Shown: positions 22,287 to 32,439 of the stretch, piece after piece | How the letters are laid out: each line of letters starts with the position of its first letter | How positions within the stretch are numbered: position 1 is the first letter of the stretch | Notes under the pieces: generated by a model | Databases searched by the model: none | Seen by the model: the letters and a program-made list of their open reading frames with translations, nothing else | What the model was told of the DNA's origin: nothing | Program-made: the position numbers and the translations under genes | Source: Ochotona curzoniae | Lineage: Eukaryota > Chordata > Mammalia > Lagomorpha > Ochotonidae | Direction: 5' to 3' | NCBI RefSeq assembly: GCF_017591425.1 | Contig: NW_024466599.1 | Coordinates: forward strand, 30,480,001 to 30,544,000 | DNA length: 64,000 nt

Positions 22287-22607
22287 TTTTTTTTTTTAAG
22301 ATTTATTTATTTTTATTAAAAAGTCAGATTTTACAGAGAGGAAGATCTTCTGTCCACTGGTTCACCCCTCCAAGCAGCTGCAATGACCAGAGCAAAAACC
22401 AATGCAAAACCAGGAACCAGGAGCTTCTTCCGGGTCTCCCATGCTGGTGCAAGGTCCCAAGGCTTTTGGTCATCCTCGACTGCTTTCCCAGGCCACAGGC
22501 AGGGAGCTGGATGGGAAGCAGAGTAGCCAGGACACAAACCCGTGCCCATGTGGGGGTCCCTCTGCAAGATGAGGATTCAGCCACAAGGCCATCGCGCCGG
22601 GCTCGGG
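22287..22607 (-). mobile_element. CSINE, antisense, pika-type
   Basis: T-rich tail then 'aagatttatttatttttattaaaaagtcag', 'gaagatcttctgtccactggttcacccctcc', 'gcttcttccgggtctcccatgctgg', 'ccacaggcagggagctggatggg', and the head 'aaggccatcgcgccgggctc'. Low divergence and retained CpGs suggest a fairly recent copy. Confidence 0.9.
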
Positions 22608-23221
22608 ATTTATGAGAAATCTCTCTACTGCCTGCAGGGGTGGCCATGTGAGGAGGCAGCTGGAAGGCTGTCAGCACCCTAGGAGGAGAGCCCTCCTCCA
22701 CAGGACAAGTCTGCTTCCCCCTTGGGCTTGTACTTGCACACCCTAGTATTGTGCTGTTTAATCCACCCGGTCTGAGAATGCTTAGTTTCTTTTTCTCCCA
22801 ATCCCACCTACCCTGGGCAGCTCTGTGGCAGACTCGGGCAATGCATAACATTGGACATGAGCTTACTCCACAGCCTCTCTAATCTGCAGGCTTCCCCAGC
22901 AACCACTCCCCCTTCTCTTCATCAGCATCGAATCTTCAGGGCATGGGCGGCTCCCTGCCTGGCTGCGTTTGCTGCGGTAAATTCTACACACCACATATTC
23001 TATCGACTCTTCCTTGATGTGATCTGCCCTGCTTCCATAAGTGTATCAGAAGTACAGCTCACAGAGCACAACAGACCTCTGCAATGGCGATACATCCACA
23101 GCACTGACATGCTCTCCCCAAAACCTCGGCCCTCACAGTGCAGTGGCTGGGTAGGAGGGTGTGTGATGTTCCCCATCCCACCCCAGGCTGGACTCCTGTT
23201 CTTATGCTCCTGTAACTGACC
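22608..23221. other. Unique DNA
   Basis: A 122-codon plus frame (22851-23219) has no recognisable domain. No splice-flanked exon is evident. Confidence 0.45.
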
Positions 23222-23491
23222 AGAGAGACAGACAGAAAGTTCTTATTCCCAAATTCACTGCCCAGTTGCCCAGCAGGGGCTAGGCCAAGGTGAGGCCAAG
23301 CAACTCACAATTCAATCCAAGTTTCCCATGCAGGCGGCCAAGATGCAAGTGCTTGAGTCATCAGCTGCTGCTGCTTCCCACAGTGGACCTTAGCAGGAAG
23401 CTGGCTTAGAAGCCGAGCTGGGATTCAACTCCTGCCACTCTGTTATGGGATGCAGGCATCCAACGGGATGCTGCACCAAACATCTGCCCCC
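23222..23491 (-). mobile_element. Older CSINE, antisense
   Basis: 'cagagagacagacagaaagttc', 'gatgcaagtgcttgagtcatcagctgctgctgcttccc', 'ccttagcaggaagctggcttagaagcc', 'tgttatgggatgcaggcatcc' and 'ctgcaccaaacatctgcccc' place it in the ggcatttggc-headed subfamily. The A-rich end is lost. Confidence 0.78.
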
Positions 23492-25579
23492 ACCACAATG
23501 AAGTGAAATTCCTTGCCTGGAATTGGCCAGTAGGGAAAGAGCTGGAATTCACACCAGAGCCTCTTGGTGATAATCTTCATTTCTCCCTCAGCCCTCTCTC
23601 ATTACCTAACTGTTGCTCCCCTACACCCTGTTCCCCTTCCCTCCGCCTGAGCCACCCTGTGTACCTGACAGGTGCTGGTTCATTCCACCAGGACATTACA
23701 GCACCTACAACTGAACCTAGGCATGTGGATTTCCATTTATATTTAGCTCAAGAAGTGAGCTTTTCTTAAGCCCTGGGATGTAGGAGTTGTGCCTGGTTCT
23801 TGCCACCATGCCATGATAACGTGCAGTGGGTGGGGGCTAGGAGGAGGGTACCACAGAGCTTCCTGCCTGTTGTTGGATATTCCTGGCTGTCCTAAAACAG
23901 CTTCTGGCTGCTTGCTACAAAAATTCTAGTCAGGCTAGTCTAACACCCTTGACCTCTGCCCCTGCTGCCGGAACTAACTTTTGCCTTGCTTGCTAATTTT
24001 TTTCCCTTTTTTTTCCCCCTGAATCAACATTGGCTGCGCTAGCTCTCTTCCCCCACCCCAACTCCCTGATAAGGATGGGGTAACAGCATCTGCACGAACT
24101 TGGGGTGTACTTTTCTTGCCTTGTCAAAACAGCAGCTCCTATTTGACTGGTGATGGGCTGGGAGCCAGACCTCAACAATGGAAGCCTTGTGAGCCGGCCC
24201 TGGGGGTGAACTGGGAGCCCACGATTTAGCACACACACAACCCTTCCTGGTGCAACCTTCTTATCTCTTGCCACTGAGCACTTGCCAGTGCTGGGGCTGT
24301 AACCCAACCCCCTGTAATTGCATGTCCCCGATAGAGCATTCCTGGGCCTGGACCCTGGTTAAACATTGACTTAGGGTGCTGGGGATGGAGATGGTCACCA
24401 GCCTGGGGTGTTCCTGGCTGGGTGTCTGCCTCTCCCCTCCCAGGTGACAAAGCCACAGCAGAAAGCAGGTGATTTGGTTGCACACCTATGGGTTGATATG
24501 ATGGAACAGCCCCTAGCCTGCTCACCAAGAGCAGTTGCTTTCCTGTCACTGACCCTCTGCCCACCTCCTGCTCTCAGTAGTCCAGTGCCTGGCTCTGGAC
24601 TTCTCAAGTATTCTCCATGGCTTCTCCTCTTCATCTCCCATCTTCCTGCTTCACTCAGGTCATTTCCTACAAAGGGACTCAGCCGTACCCAGGGAGGCAG
24701 GTTCTGCAGTCTTGTCTGGGACCTGTCTGCTCTAACCTCAGGGAAGCTGCAGGTGCAACAAGGAGACCTGGGCCTCTTCTCTGATGGGCCCAGGGTCAGC
24801 ACACCTAGGCTGGCAGGGTGGCCCCCATCTTCTGGGAGACTGTGGAGGGGAGCTACTGGCTCTTCCCACATCTCTGTCCCAAGAGCCACTTTGTTCTTGC
24901 TCCTATTGTCTGACAGACAGACAGGCCTGATGATATCCCTGTGAGAGCAGCACAACGAGAACTATCCAGTGTCAGACAGAATGCAGAGAACGCCAAGACC
25001 ACTGAGCCACGGTAGCCCACCCACTCATGTGATAGGAAAACCAACTTCTCTCATGCAGGCCCGTGTAGTTTGAGATCTTTCCATGGGAACAGTCTTCAGT
25101 GATATTCTGATTAACACAGGAACCAATGGCTGCAAGTAGAAGGTGGGTACGATGAAATGTTAGGCCCTGGGGCTCCTGTCACCCAGCGGGCAGATACTGG
25201 GGGTTGGGAAGCTGGTGACCTACTCTGTGCGAGACTTTGGTACTGCTCTCTCCTATGATATCTTGGACGGCAGTCACAGGCCTACTGAACCCTAGTTGTA
25301 GCGCATGAAAGATCCATTTGTTGGTGAGTATTGGCTTCTTTTCATGCTTGGTGAAAGCCCCCATAAAAGAGAAATTCAAATAGAGCCAGCAGTGTTCGAG
25401 CAGAGGTGAAAGTGCACGCTATGGGGACGCTTTCGGCTGTGCCCGTCATCCAGGGGGACTGGGAGACTGGTGTGTGCAGCTGCAACTTGTGCCCCAAAGG
25501 CTCTGACGAGGCAGCTTCACCAGCACTTCAGGCTGGAACCCCAAATCTTCCCCCACTCTCCCCACTGAAGAATTCTCTA
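23492..25579. other. Unique DNA, no gene found
   Basis: Long frames of 178 and 186 codons overlap on opposite strands at 24395-24955, the mark of stop-poor GC-rich DNA rather than a gene. No repeat recognised. Confidence 0.5.
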
Positions 25580-25904
25580 GGGGGCCCAGCTTGATAGTTC
25601 AGTGGTTAAATCCTCACCTTACAAGTGCAAGGATCCCATACAAGTCCTGGTTCATGTCCCAACTACTCCACTTCCCATCTGGTTCTCTGCTTGTGGCCTG
25701 GGAAAGCAGTCAAGGATGGCCTGAAGACCCTGTACTCGCACGGGAGACCAGAAGAAACTCCTGACTCATGGCTTCAGATTGGCTCAACTCCAGCTTTTAC
25801 AGCCCTCTGGGGAATGAATCAGCAGATGGAAGAAAGATCTTTCTCTTGGTTTCTCCATCTCTCCATAAATCTAATCTGCCTTTCCAATAAAAATAAATAA
25901 ATAT
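25580..25904 (+). mobile_element. CSINE, left member of a tandem pair
   Basis: 'gggcccagcttgatagttcagtggttaaatcctcacc', 'tcccatctggttctctgcttgtggcctgggaaagcagtcaagg', 'gggagaccagaagaaactcctgac', 'ggggaatgaatcagcagatgg' and an (AAAT)n tail running directly into the next SINE. Confidence 0.9.
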
Positions 25905-26253
25905 GGGCCCGGTGCGGTAGCCTAGTGGCTAAAGTTCTTACCTTGCATGCGTCAGAATCCCGTATGTGTGCCATTTCTAATCCCAGCAGCTCCACTTCCT
26001 ATCCAGCTCCCTGCTTGTGGCCTGGAAAAGCAGAGGAGAATGCCCCAAAGCTTTGGGACCCTGCACCCGTGTGGGAGACCTGGAGGAGGTTCCTGACTCC
26101 TGGCTTCGGATCGGCTCAGCTCCAGCCACCGCGACCACTTGGGGAGTGAATCAGCAAACAGAATATCTTCCTCTTTGTCTCTCCTCTTTGTATATCTGAC
26201 TTTTCAATTAAAAAAATACTAGAAATAAATTAATTAATTTAAAAAAAAAAAGA
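25905..26253 (+). mobile_element. CSINE, right member of a tandem pair, pika-type
   Basis: 'gggcccggtgcggtagcctagtggctaaag' (A-box region), 'catttctaatcccagcagctcc' (B-box region), 'tgcacccgtgtgggagacctggagg', 'cttggggagtgaatcagc', and the 3' end 'gtatatctgacttttcaattaaaa' with an A-rich tail to 26253. It abuts the previous SINE tail, so it probably targeted that tail. Confidence 0.92.
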
Positions 26254-26454
26254 GTTGTCTGAGAGATGACAGGAGTTACCCCACAATCCTAGGCCAGATG
26301 AAGGGTGTTGCTGCTTTACCAAAACCTACTACACTCTGGCCGTCAGCGGTAAGTAAAGGAGAGAGGGAATGGTAGCAGAGTATATAGAATGCGCAAGCCA
26401 GTAAATGGTCTGTGTGTTTGTCATCAGGCTTAAGAACTGTGCATAGAAGAGCTT
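26254..26454. other. Unique DNA between SINE pair and L1
   Basis: Too short and unremarkable to assign. Confidence 0.4.
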
Positions 26455-26857
26455 CATGTGTTGATTGGCTGTTGGTATCTTTTCTTCAGAGAAGTGTCTT
26501 CAAATCCTTTGCACATAAAAGAAAAAAAAAAAAGGAGGAGTTGTCTTCTTATTGTTGAGGTTTAAAATTTCTTTACATATTCTAGATACAAATTCTCCGT
26601 CAGACACAGGATTTGCAAATATTTCCTACCACTCATTGAGTCATTTTTCACTTTCTTCACGGTGTTCTTTGAAGCACAAAGATTTATGACTCTGACAGAG
26701 TTTAACTGTTTTTTTTTTTTTCATTTTGTTTGTACTTTTGAAGTCATATCTGAGAAACCAATGTCTAATCCTAGGTCCTAAAGTTTTATGATTTTAGTCT
26801 CATTAGTTAGAGTTCATTTTGTATGTGGTGTGAGATAGGGATCCAGTTACATTCTTT

Positions 26858-27691
26858 TTTTAAAAATGTGTTTATACTTTTTATAATAAATTATTCTTGA
26901 TGATATTTACATAGTTAAGGATGCATGCCCATATGGACCACTGGTTAGGGTGGGGAAGGTCAAGGAATGGGAGAAGCTGTTTCCAATCTCTTTTTTTTTC
27001 ATGTGTCTAGCGAAAATGGGGAGAGAAGGGGAGAGGGCCACTCCCAGCAGCCCAACTGCCAGGATGCGGAACAGAACGGGGTATGGCCAGCCAACATCAC
27101 CCCAGGGTCCCTGACGAGGAGCATATTCTGAGAGTACTGCTTAAGTGATTTCAATAGTTCTGAGATGCTGTTGATTTTGATGCTCTAAGGTTGAGGAAAT
27201 CCTTCCAAGATCCATTGGTTGATACAGTCCACATTGGAGTATCCACTCACCCAGATACTTGCTGTCAAAGCTTGGCCAGGAGAGCGGTCCAATTTGTTCT
27301 GCCCTCCATGGTACTAGATGTCTCTTCACGCCTCAATGAGGTAGTTGCCATGTCCCCTATGTGCATCTGGGCATGCCATGCACTGTACAGGTTTCAACAA
27401 CTGAGGAAGCCAAGTTCTGAAACATGTACTCCACGGTCAGACCACAGATCCTGTAATTTTCCCTGTAGATGGAGTTTTGATTCCAGTGGCCCAGACTCTG
27501 TCTGGTAGTATGCTGGTGCCTGCCCCGCACATATCTTTAAAAAAAAAAAAAAAGCACCGAAGTAGGCACAATGTATAGTTAACACAAAGGCATTAACCAG
27601 GCCCATAACACCCACCAGCTATTAGCTGCTTTTCTCCCATCAGTGTAACACTTGGCCACAAACCACCAAGGCAGTTGTCTACAGCTGGGGT
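26858..27691 (-). mobile_element. Younger L1 3' end, antisense, with target-site duplication
   Basis: Flanked by CAGTTACATTCTTT (26844-26857) and CAGTTACGTTCTTT (27692-27705), 13 of 14 identical, which defines the insertion exactly. Its reverse complement matches the element at 58919-60643: 'gacagcaagtatctgggtgagtgg', 'aatgtggactgt', 'accaatggatcttggaaggatttcctcaacc', 'aactatgtaaatatcatc', then an A-rich tail. It is 5'-truncated. Open frames across it are accidental. Confidence 0.8.
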
Positions 27692-27858
27692 CAGTTACGT
27701 TCTTTCGAAGGTAGATATCAGTTGTCCCAGCAGTGCGCACTGAAGGGCTGTATTACTCTCAGTGCATCATATCTGGTAACTTAGTGAAAATCATTTGGCC
27801 ATATATGAAGACACTTTAGAACGTTTGTGGAAAAATGGAAATGAAAGAGCTTGTTTTG

Positions 27859-28191
27859 GGCCCGGCGCGGTGGCGCAAGTGGTTAAGGTCCTCGCCTTGC
27901 ACGCCCGGGATCCCATATGGGCGCCGGTTCTAATCCCGGCAGCCCTGCTTCCCTTCCAGCTCCCTGCCTGTGGCCTGGGAAAGCAGTCGAGGACGGCCCA
28001 GAGCTTTGGGAACCTGCACCCGCGTGGGAGACCCGGAAGAGGCTCCTGGCTTCGGACCGGCATAGTATCGGCCCGTTGCGCTCACTTGGGGAGTGAATCA
28101 TCGGACGGAAGATCTTCCTCTCTGTCTCTCCTCTCTGTATATCCGCCTTTCCAATGAAAAAATAATAAAAATAAATCTTTAAAAAAAAAAA
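27859..28191 (+). mobile_element. Young full-length pika-type CSINE
   Basis: The best preserved SINE in the window. Identical 16-bp target-site duplications (27843-27858 and 28192-28207) flank it. The tRNA-like Pol III promoter has A box tggcgcaagtgg at 27871-27882 and B box GGTTCTAATCC at 27926-27936. The body retains many CpGs, and the 3' end 'tatatccgcctttccaatg' leads into an A-rich tail ending at 28191. The gene-free, Pol III-type design needs L1 enzymes to move. Confidence 0.95.
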
Positions 28192-28339
28192 GAAAGAGCT
28201 TGTTTTGATGGCAAAAGAATCCAAAATCCATGCAGTGGTTCATGAACTTTTTGAAGATTCTGCATGCATGAGAGTTTATTTCTAAGCTCAGTTCTGTTCC
28301 ACTGATTCATGTGGCTACGTTTGTAATAGAGATATGTAT

Positions 28340-28601
28340 TTTAAACATGTATTGGAATGGCAGAGGGAGAAGGAGAGAGGGAAAGAAAAAGAAAGAGATC
28401 TTCTCTGAGTTGGTTCACTCCCAAAATGGCTGCTAGGGCTAGGGCTGGGCCAGGCTCAAACCACAAGCCAGGATTCTAACTAGACCTCCCGTGGGTGGCA
28501 GGAGTCTAAGTATCTGCTGCATCTTTCCCAGATGCATTAGTGGGGAGCTGGGTAGAACTGGCACTTCGTGGCTTAACCTGCTATGCCACATCGCTGGCTC
28601 C
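28340..28601 (-). mobile_element. Older CSINE, antisense, inside L1
   Basis: 'gtattggaatggcagagggagaagg', 'gagttggttcactcccaaaatggctgc', 'ctcccgtgggtggcagg', 'ttagtggggagctggg' and the head 'ctatgccacatcgctggctcc'. L1 ORF2 text continues on both sides. Confidence 0.82.
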
Positions 28602-29030
28602 CTATATTGGTAGGTGGATGTCAGTATAACTTTGTCTTGACGATTATAGCTTGGTAAGATGTCTTTTGAAACAGAAACTTGTCAATCTTCTTTGTCTTTC
28701 ATTTTCACAATTATCTTGGCTATTCTGGATCCTTTGCAATTCCTTTTGCATTACAGGATCAGCTTTCAGTCTTTCAATAACACACACACAAAAGCAGCTG
28801 GATTTTGAAGACTGCCATGAGTCTGTAAGACATTTTCAAGGCTACTGCCATGTTAACACCATTAAAGTTTTTTCATCCATGAACACAAGCTCTCTTTCCA
28901 TTACTTGGTCTTCTTTACTTTCTTTTAATGACGTGTTGTAGTTGCAACGGACAAGTCCTAAACTTCTCTGTCAAGTTTATTCCTATGTGTTTTATTCCTT
29001 TCAGGATGAGAGTAGGTGGATTTTAAGTGC

Positions 29031-30619
29031 AAACTTTGTGTTGTTAAGGTTTTGATGGAGATGAACTGAAACAAGTCTTGTAAGCTGAACCTGCAAACCT
29101 GTGGGACTGCTCGGCTCCTAGAGTGAGTTCTGAGTCTCTGAACCTGCAGCAGTGGAAAGCAAGCTGGGGAAGCTTCTCTGATTCCTCCTTCCAAGGCCTC
29201 TCCCGACGTGGCCCTGCGGGATTGCCCAGAAGGCAGAGCTAGAGGCCACAGAGCGTGATGGCGAAAGGACATGCTTGCTAGGAGTCAGTACCAATGGACT
29301 TGATCCCACTGGGAAGCAGGGAACGTCTGGAATTCATGTCCAGTGGGATACCAGTGGCTACATGCTTCCTATTAACTTTTCATTTGGTTGCTTGAATGGT
29401 GGTTCTCTATTCCTACTGCTTATTGTATAATGGGTGTACACATGTGTGTTGCTGGTTGGTGGAGGGATCAAATAGATGCCTTGCCTTGTAGCTTGTATGT
29501 TACTGGACCAATAACTGAACTTCACATCAAGATCAGACCCTGCTTTGAACTGGTTGTAATAATGGGTAGAACCTTGTGGGTTCTGGGTTTGGAAAGGTGA
29601 GCAGCGTGTTCCATATTTGGGAAGAGCATTTGTATCAATTTGAGTGGCCAAAGGTGCAGATTGCAGCAGAGTAAATCACTGAGTTTTCCTCCATATCCAT
29701 TCTCTCCTTCCCCAATGATGGTGGAATGTTTAACTGGACACAGGACTACCCAGATAAAGACCATCTTCTAACTACATGCAGGCGGCTGAGGCAATGGTGT
29801 TTGAGTGGATGTGACACTCGTTAACTTCTAGGCTATACCCTCCTAAGGCAGTAAACACATCTTTTCTATTTTCCTTTCCGTCTGGTTGGAATAAAATGTG
29901 TAGAAATAAATTTGACAAAGAAGTTTAGGACTGACCTGTTAAAACTACTACACGTCATTAAAAAAACAACAGCAACGACAACTCTGGCAGTAACTGGAAC
30001 TTGCACTTTTGGAGGGCAGAGCAGCACAAACAAGGAGCTAACACACCACTGCCTTCCTGGATACTTCCCACAAGGGTTAACCTTCTACTTGCCCAGGGCA
30101 CTGCCCTTGGGGATCGCTTTGTTACAGCGGCCTAACTTTTATCCTAACTAATAAATCTTTGTTTGTTTTTAAGGTGGGAAAGAGTAGAGTCTGATTGTGT
30201 GCTAGGGGATGTGATCCGTTAGAGAGGGAGGGATTGGTGATGAAAGAAAGCAAGAGGATAAATGAAAGAACAAAGCCCTTGAAATCTTGGGAAGCGATCC
30301 AGAGACCGAGTGAGGGGATTTGCGACTGATTTCTCAGGGCACCTCCTGCACTGTGATTGGAGGAGTAAGACCAAACCAGTGCAGATGACTCCACATGGGG
30401 CTAGGAAGTGGGTTCAGTACATTTGCAGGAGAGTAATACAACAACCCTCAGATTCTTTATTTCGTTGGACCCTCACACTCACTCCTCCAACAACATTGGT
30501 CCCTGCCTGGTTTCTGAGATGGTTGCATGGGGGGATACCTCAGGGGCTAGACAAGAAGGAAACAGTCCAATTAGAGAGTGAAGAATCTGACCCCAGAGCA
30601 AGAGCTCCAGGGTGGGATT
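29031..30619. other. Unique DNA, no gene found
   Basis: Short frames only. No repeat family is named with confidence. A 'taaaaaaacaacagcaacgac' stretch near 29957 is the only low-complexity patch. Confidence 0.45.
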
Positions 30620-30890
30620 GGCATTGGGCACAGCTACTGAGATGCCATCTGGGAAACCCACGTCCTTCATCAGAGGGTCTGACGTTGAGTCCTGGCTCTG
30701 TTTCCAATTCCAATTTCCTACTAAAGTGCACCTGCTAATGAGGCAACAGGTGATGGCTCAAGTACTTGGGTCCTTGCCACCTTCATAAGACACCCCAGGA
30801 CTGAGTCCTGAGCTTTCAGTCCTGTTACAGGTTTGGGGGAGTGAACGGAAAAAAAATCTCTATCTCTAATCTCCCTTTCTTAAAAAAAAA
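30620..30890 (+). mobile_element. Older CSINE
   Basis: 'cgttgagtcctggctctg', 'caatttcctactaaagtgcacctgctaatgaggcaacaggtgatggctcaagtacttgggtcc', 'ggtttgggggagtgaacgg' and an A-rich 3' end. It belongs to the 'gcaggtgatggctcaagt' subfamily. The tail has grown into the adjacent purine tract. Confidence 0.82.
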
Positions 30891-30969
30891 AAAAAGAAAA
30901 AAGAAAGAAACAAAGAAAAGAAAAGAGAAAAGAAAAGAAAGGAAAAAGAAAAGAAAAGAATGAAAGAAG
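30882..30969 (+). repeat. (AAAAG)n-like purine microsatellite
   Basis: About 88 bases of pure A/G on the plus strand, mostly AAAAG and AAAG units, growing out of the SINE A tail. The pure purine strand could form triplex (H-) DNA and is likely length-variable. Confidence 0.92.
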
Positions 30970-32173
30970 TGCTCCAGGGTGATTAGTGGCAGAGGCCTGG
31001 GGAGGGGTGAGGCAGATGGAGCAAGCAGCACCCGTGACTTGACTGAGGCAGGGAAGGTATGGGGAGAGATGGCCCTCTTTTGCTGAGGGTCAGCCTTGCC
31101 TGTGCTCCTGGACCATGCTGCCCATCCCACCGCCCCATGTCACCAGCTGTGTTTGCCACTTAGGCTTGAAGCTTTTCTTGGGAAGGGAGATGAGAAAGTC
31201 ACTCGTGTTTTCTTGAATCCAGCACTGTGGCTCTAGCATGGAGAATTGTCGTGGTTCCGGGTGGGGACAGAGGTCTGACCTGGAAGCCTACTGTCTCCTT
31301 CCTGCTAGTATGGGCAAGGCATGCTGGCACTCATGGCCCACAGCCGGCCTTCCAACTGTCTCCGGAGCCCTGTCAGAGAAGGGAGCCCCCACCTAAGGGA
31401 GGCATGTGAAGGAGGGAAGGAGGAGGAGTGAAGGCAGCCACCTGGGAATGGGGAAAGATCTAAGAGAGAGCCAGGCCACCTGCCATTGTTCTAGAACACA
31501 GGGACTACAGAGAGAGGAGGGCCTTAGCCCTCTGCCCTGCCTTAGCCTTAGCCTGCATTTCTGTGGTCCCAGGCCATGTTTCTTCATGAGTTTTCCCAGT
31601 TGGAAACTTTATTTGCAAGCTTGGAATGAAGCTGGGCAGAAATCCCAGTGGACAGTCCCTCCTTCCAAGCCTCTGCTCCTACACTGACCTCTAACATGGC
31701 AAGATCATAGCAACGCTCCCAGCCAAGGACCCCATGGCCTGCACAGCTGCTGCTCTCCTGGCCTCTGGCCTGGGCTCTTTCTTGCCTTAGACCATGCGCC
31801 AGGAACATTCTTAGGCAGCAAGATGAGGGTTTCCCACTGCTCAGCTCCTCCGGGATCACTGTGTGCCTACAGCCTGGGGTGGGGTAGAGGGGAAGGGAGT
31901 GTCAGTTCTGATGCTACCAAGAGGGGTGCAGTTCGGAACCAGTAGGGAGGAAGCTTTGAGTTTCTCCTAACTGCAGCCCTCAGAGGGCTCCAGGCTAATG
32001 AGATAGCCTTGGCTTGTTTTCCATTGCAGCAGCTGCTGCAGCAGAGACCAGTCTAAGCCCTGTGCACAGCACTTCAGAACATATCTAGAGAAATGGAGCC
32101 AGGATACAGGGGCAGAGGGTTGAGAACAGCTTCTCAACTGATGGCAAGCAGATCTGGCCCTTTAAATTTTTGT
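30970..32173. other. Unique GC-rich DNA
   Basis: Frames under 100 codons with no domain. No repeat recognised. Confidence 0.45.
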
Positions 32174-32413
32174 TTTAAGATTTACTGATTCATTTGAAAG
32201 ACAGAATAACAGTGGTAGGGGTGGGGGTGGAGATCTTCCATCCTTTGGTTCATTCCCCAAATGGCCACAATGGCCAAGGGCTGGACCAGGCCAAAATTAG
32301 TAGCCTAGTATTCTACCTGGGTCAGCCAGAGCTGGGCCAGTCTGAAGCTGAGAGCCAGGAGCTTCTTCCTGATCCCCCACATGGGTGTACTGATGTGCCA
32401 CACTGCTGACCTG
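32174..32413 (-). mobile_element. Rearranged CSINE, antisense
   Basis: Tail-side 'taagatttactgattcatttgaaagacag' and 'cttccatcctttggttcattccccaaatggcc' are normal. The 'gggctgg.cca' segment then occurs twice (32278-32295 and 32330-32345), and the head 'gtgccacactgctgacc' follows directly after 'cccacatgggtg'. So the copy carries an internal duplication and a central deletion. Confidence 0.75.
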
Positions 32414-32416
32414 GGT

Positions 32417-32439
32417 TTCTTCTTCTTCTTCTTCTTCTT
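32417..32439. repeat. (TTC)n microsatellite
   Basis: Seven to eight TTC units beside the SINE head. Confidence 0.9.

Larger units (their letters stand above)
26455..29030 (-). mobile_element. Old L1 ORF2 remnant, antisense, with three nested insertions
   Basis: L1 pieces 26455-26857, 27706-27858, 28208-28339 and 28602-29030. The plus strand spells the reverse complement of the ORF2 C-terminal half in order: 'gattggctgttggtatcttttcttcagagaa'; 'acaggatttgcaaatatttcctaccactc'; 'gtatgtggtgtgagatagggatcc'; 'aaaatcatttggccatatatg'; 'tcacaattatcttggctattctggatcc'; 'gtcaagtttattcctatgtgttttattc'. All frames are broken. It is the oldest layer, holding a younger L1 end and two SINEs. Confidence 0.8.

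Noticed and set aside
22324..22851. 175-codon minus frame
   Set aside because: Reads through a pika-type SINE; typical SINE translation (e.g. 'LPACGLGK' wording recurs at other SINEs).
27871..27936. tRNA-like A and B boxes considered as a tRNA gene
   Set aside because: They are the Pol III promoter of the SINE head; no cloverleaf with anticodon is intact, and the same head recurs dozens of times.
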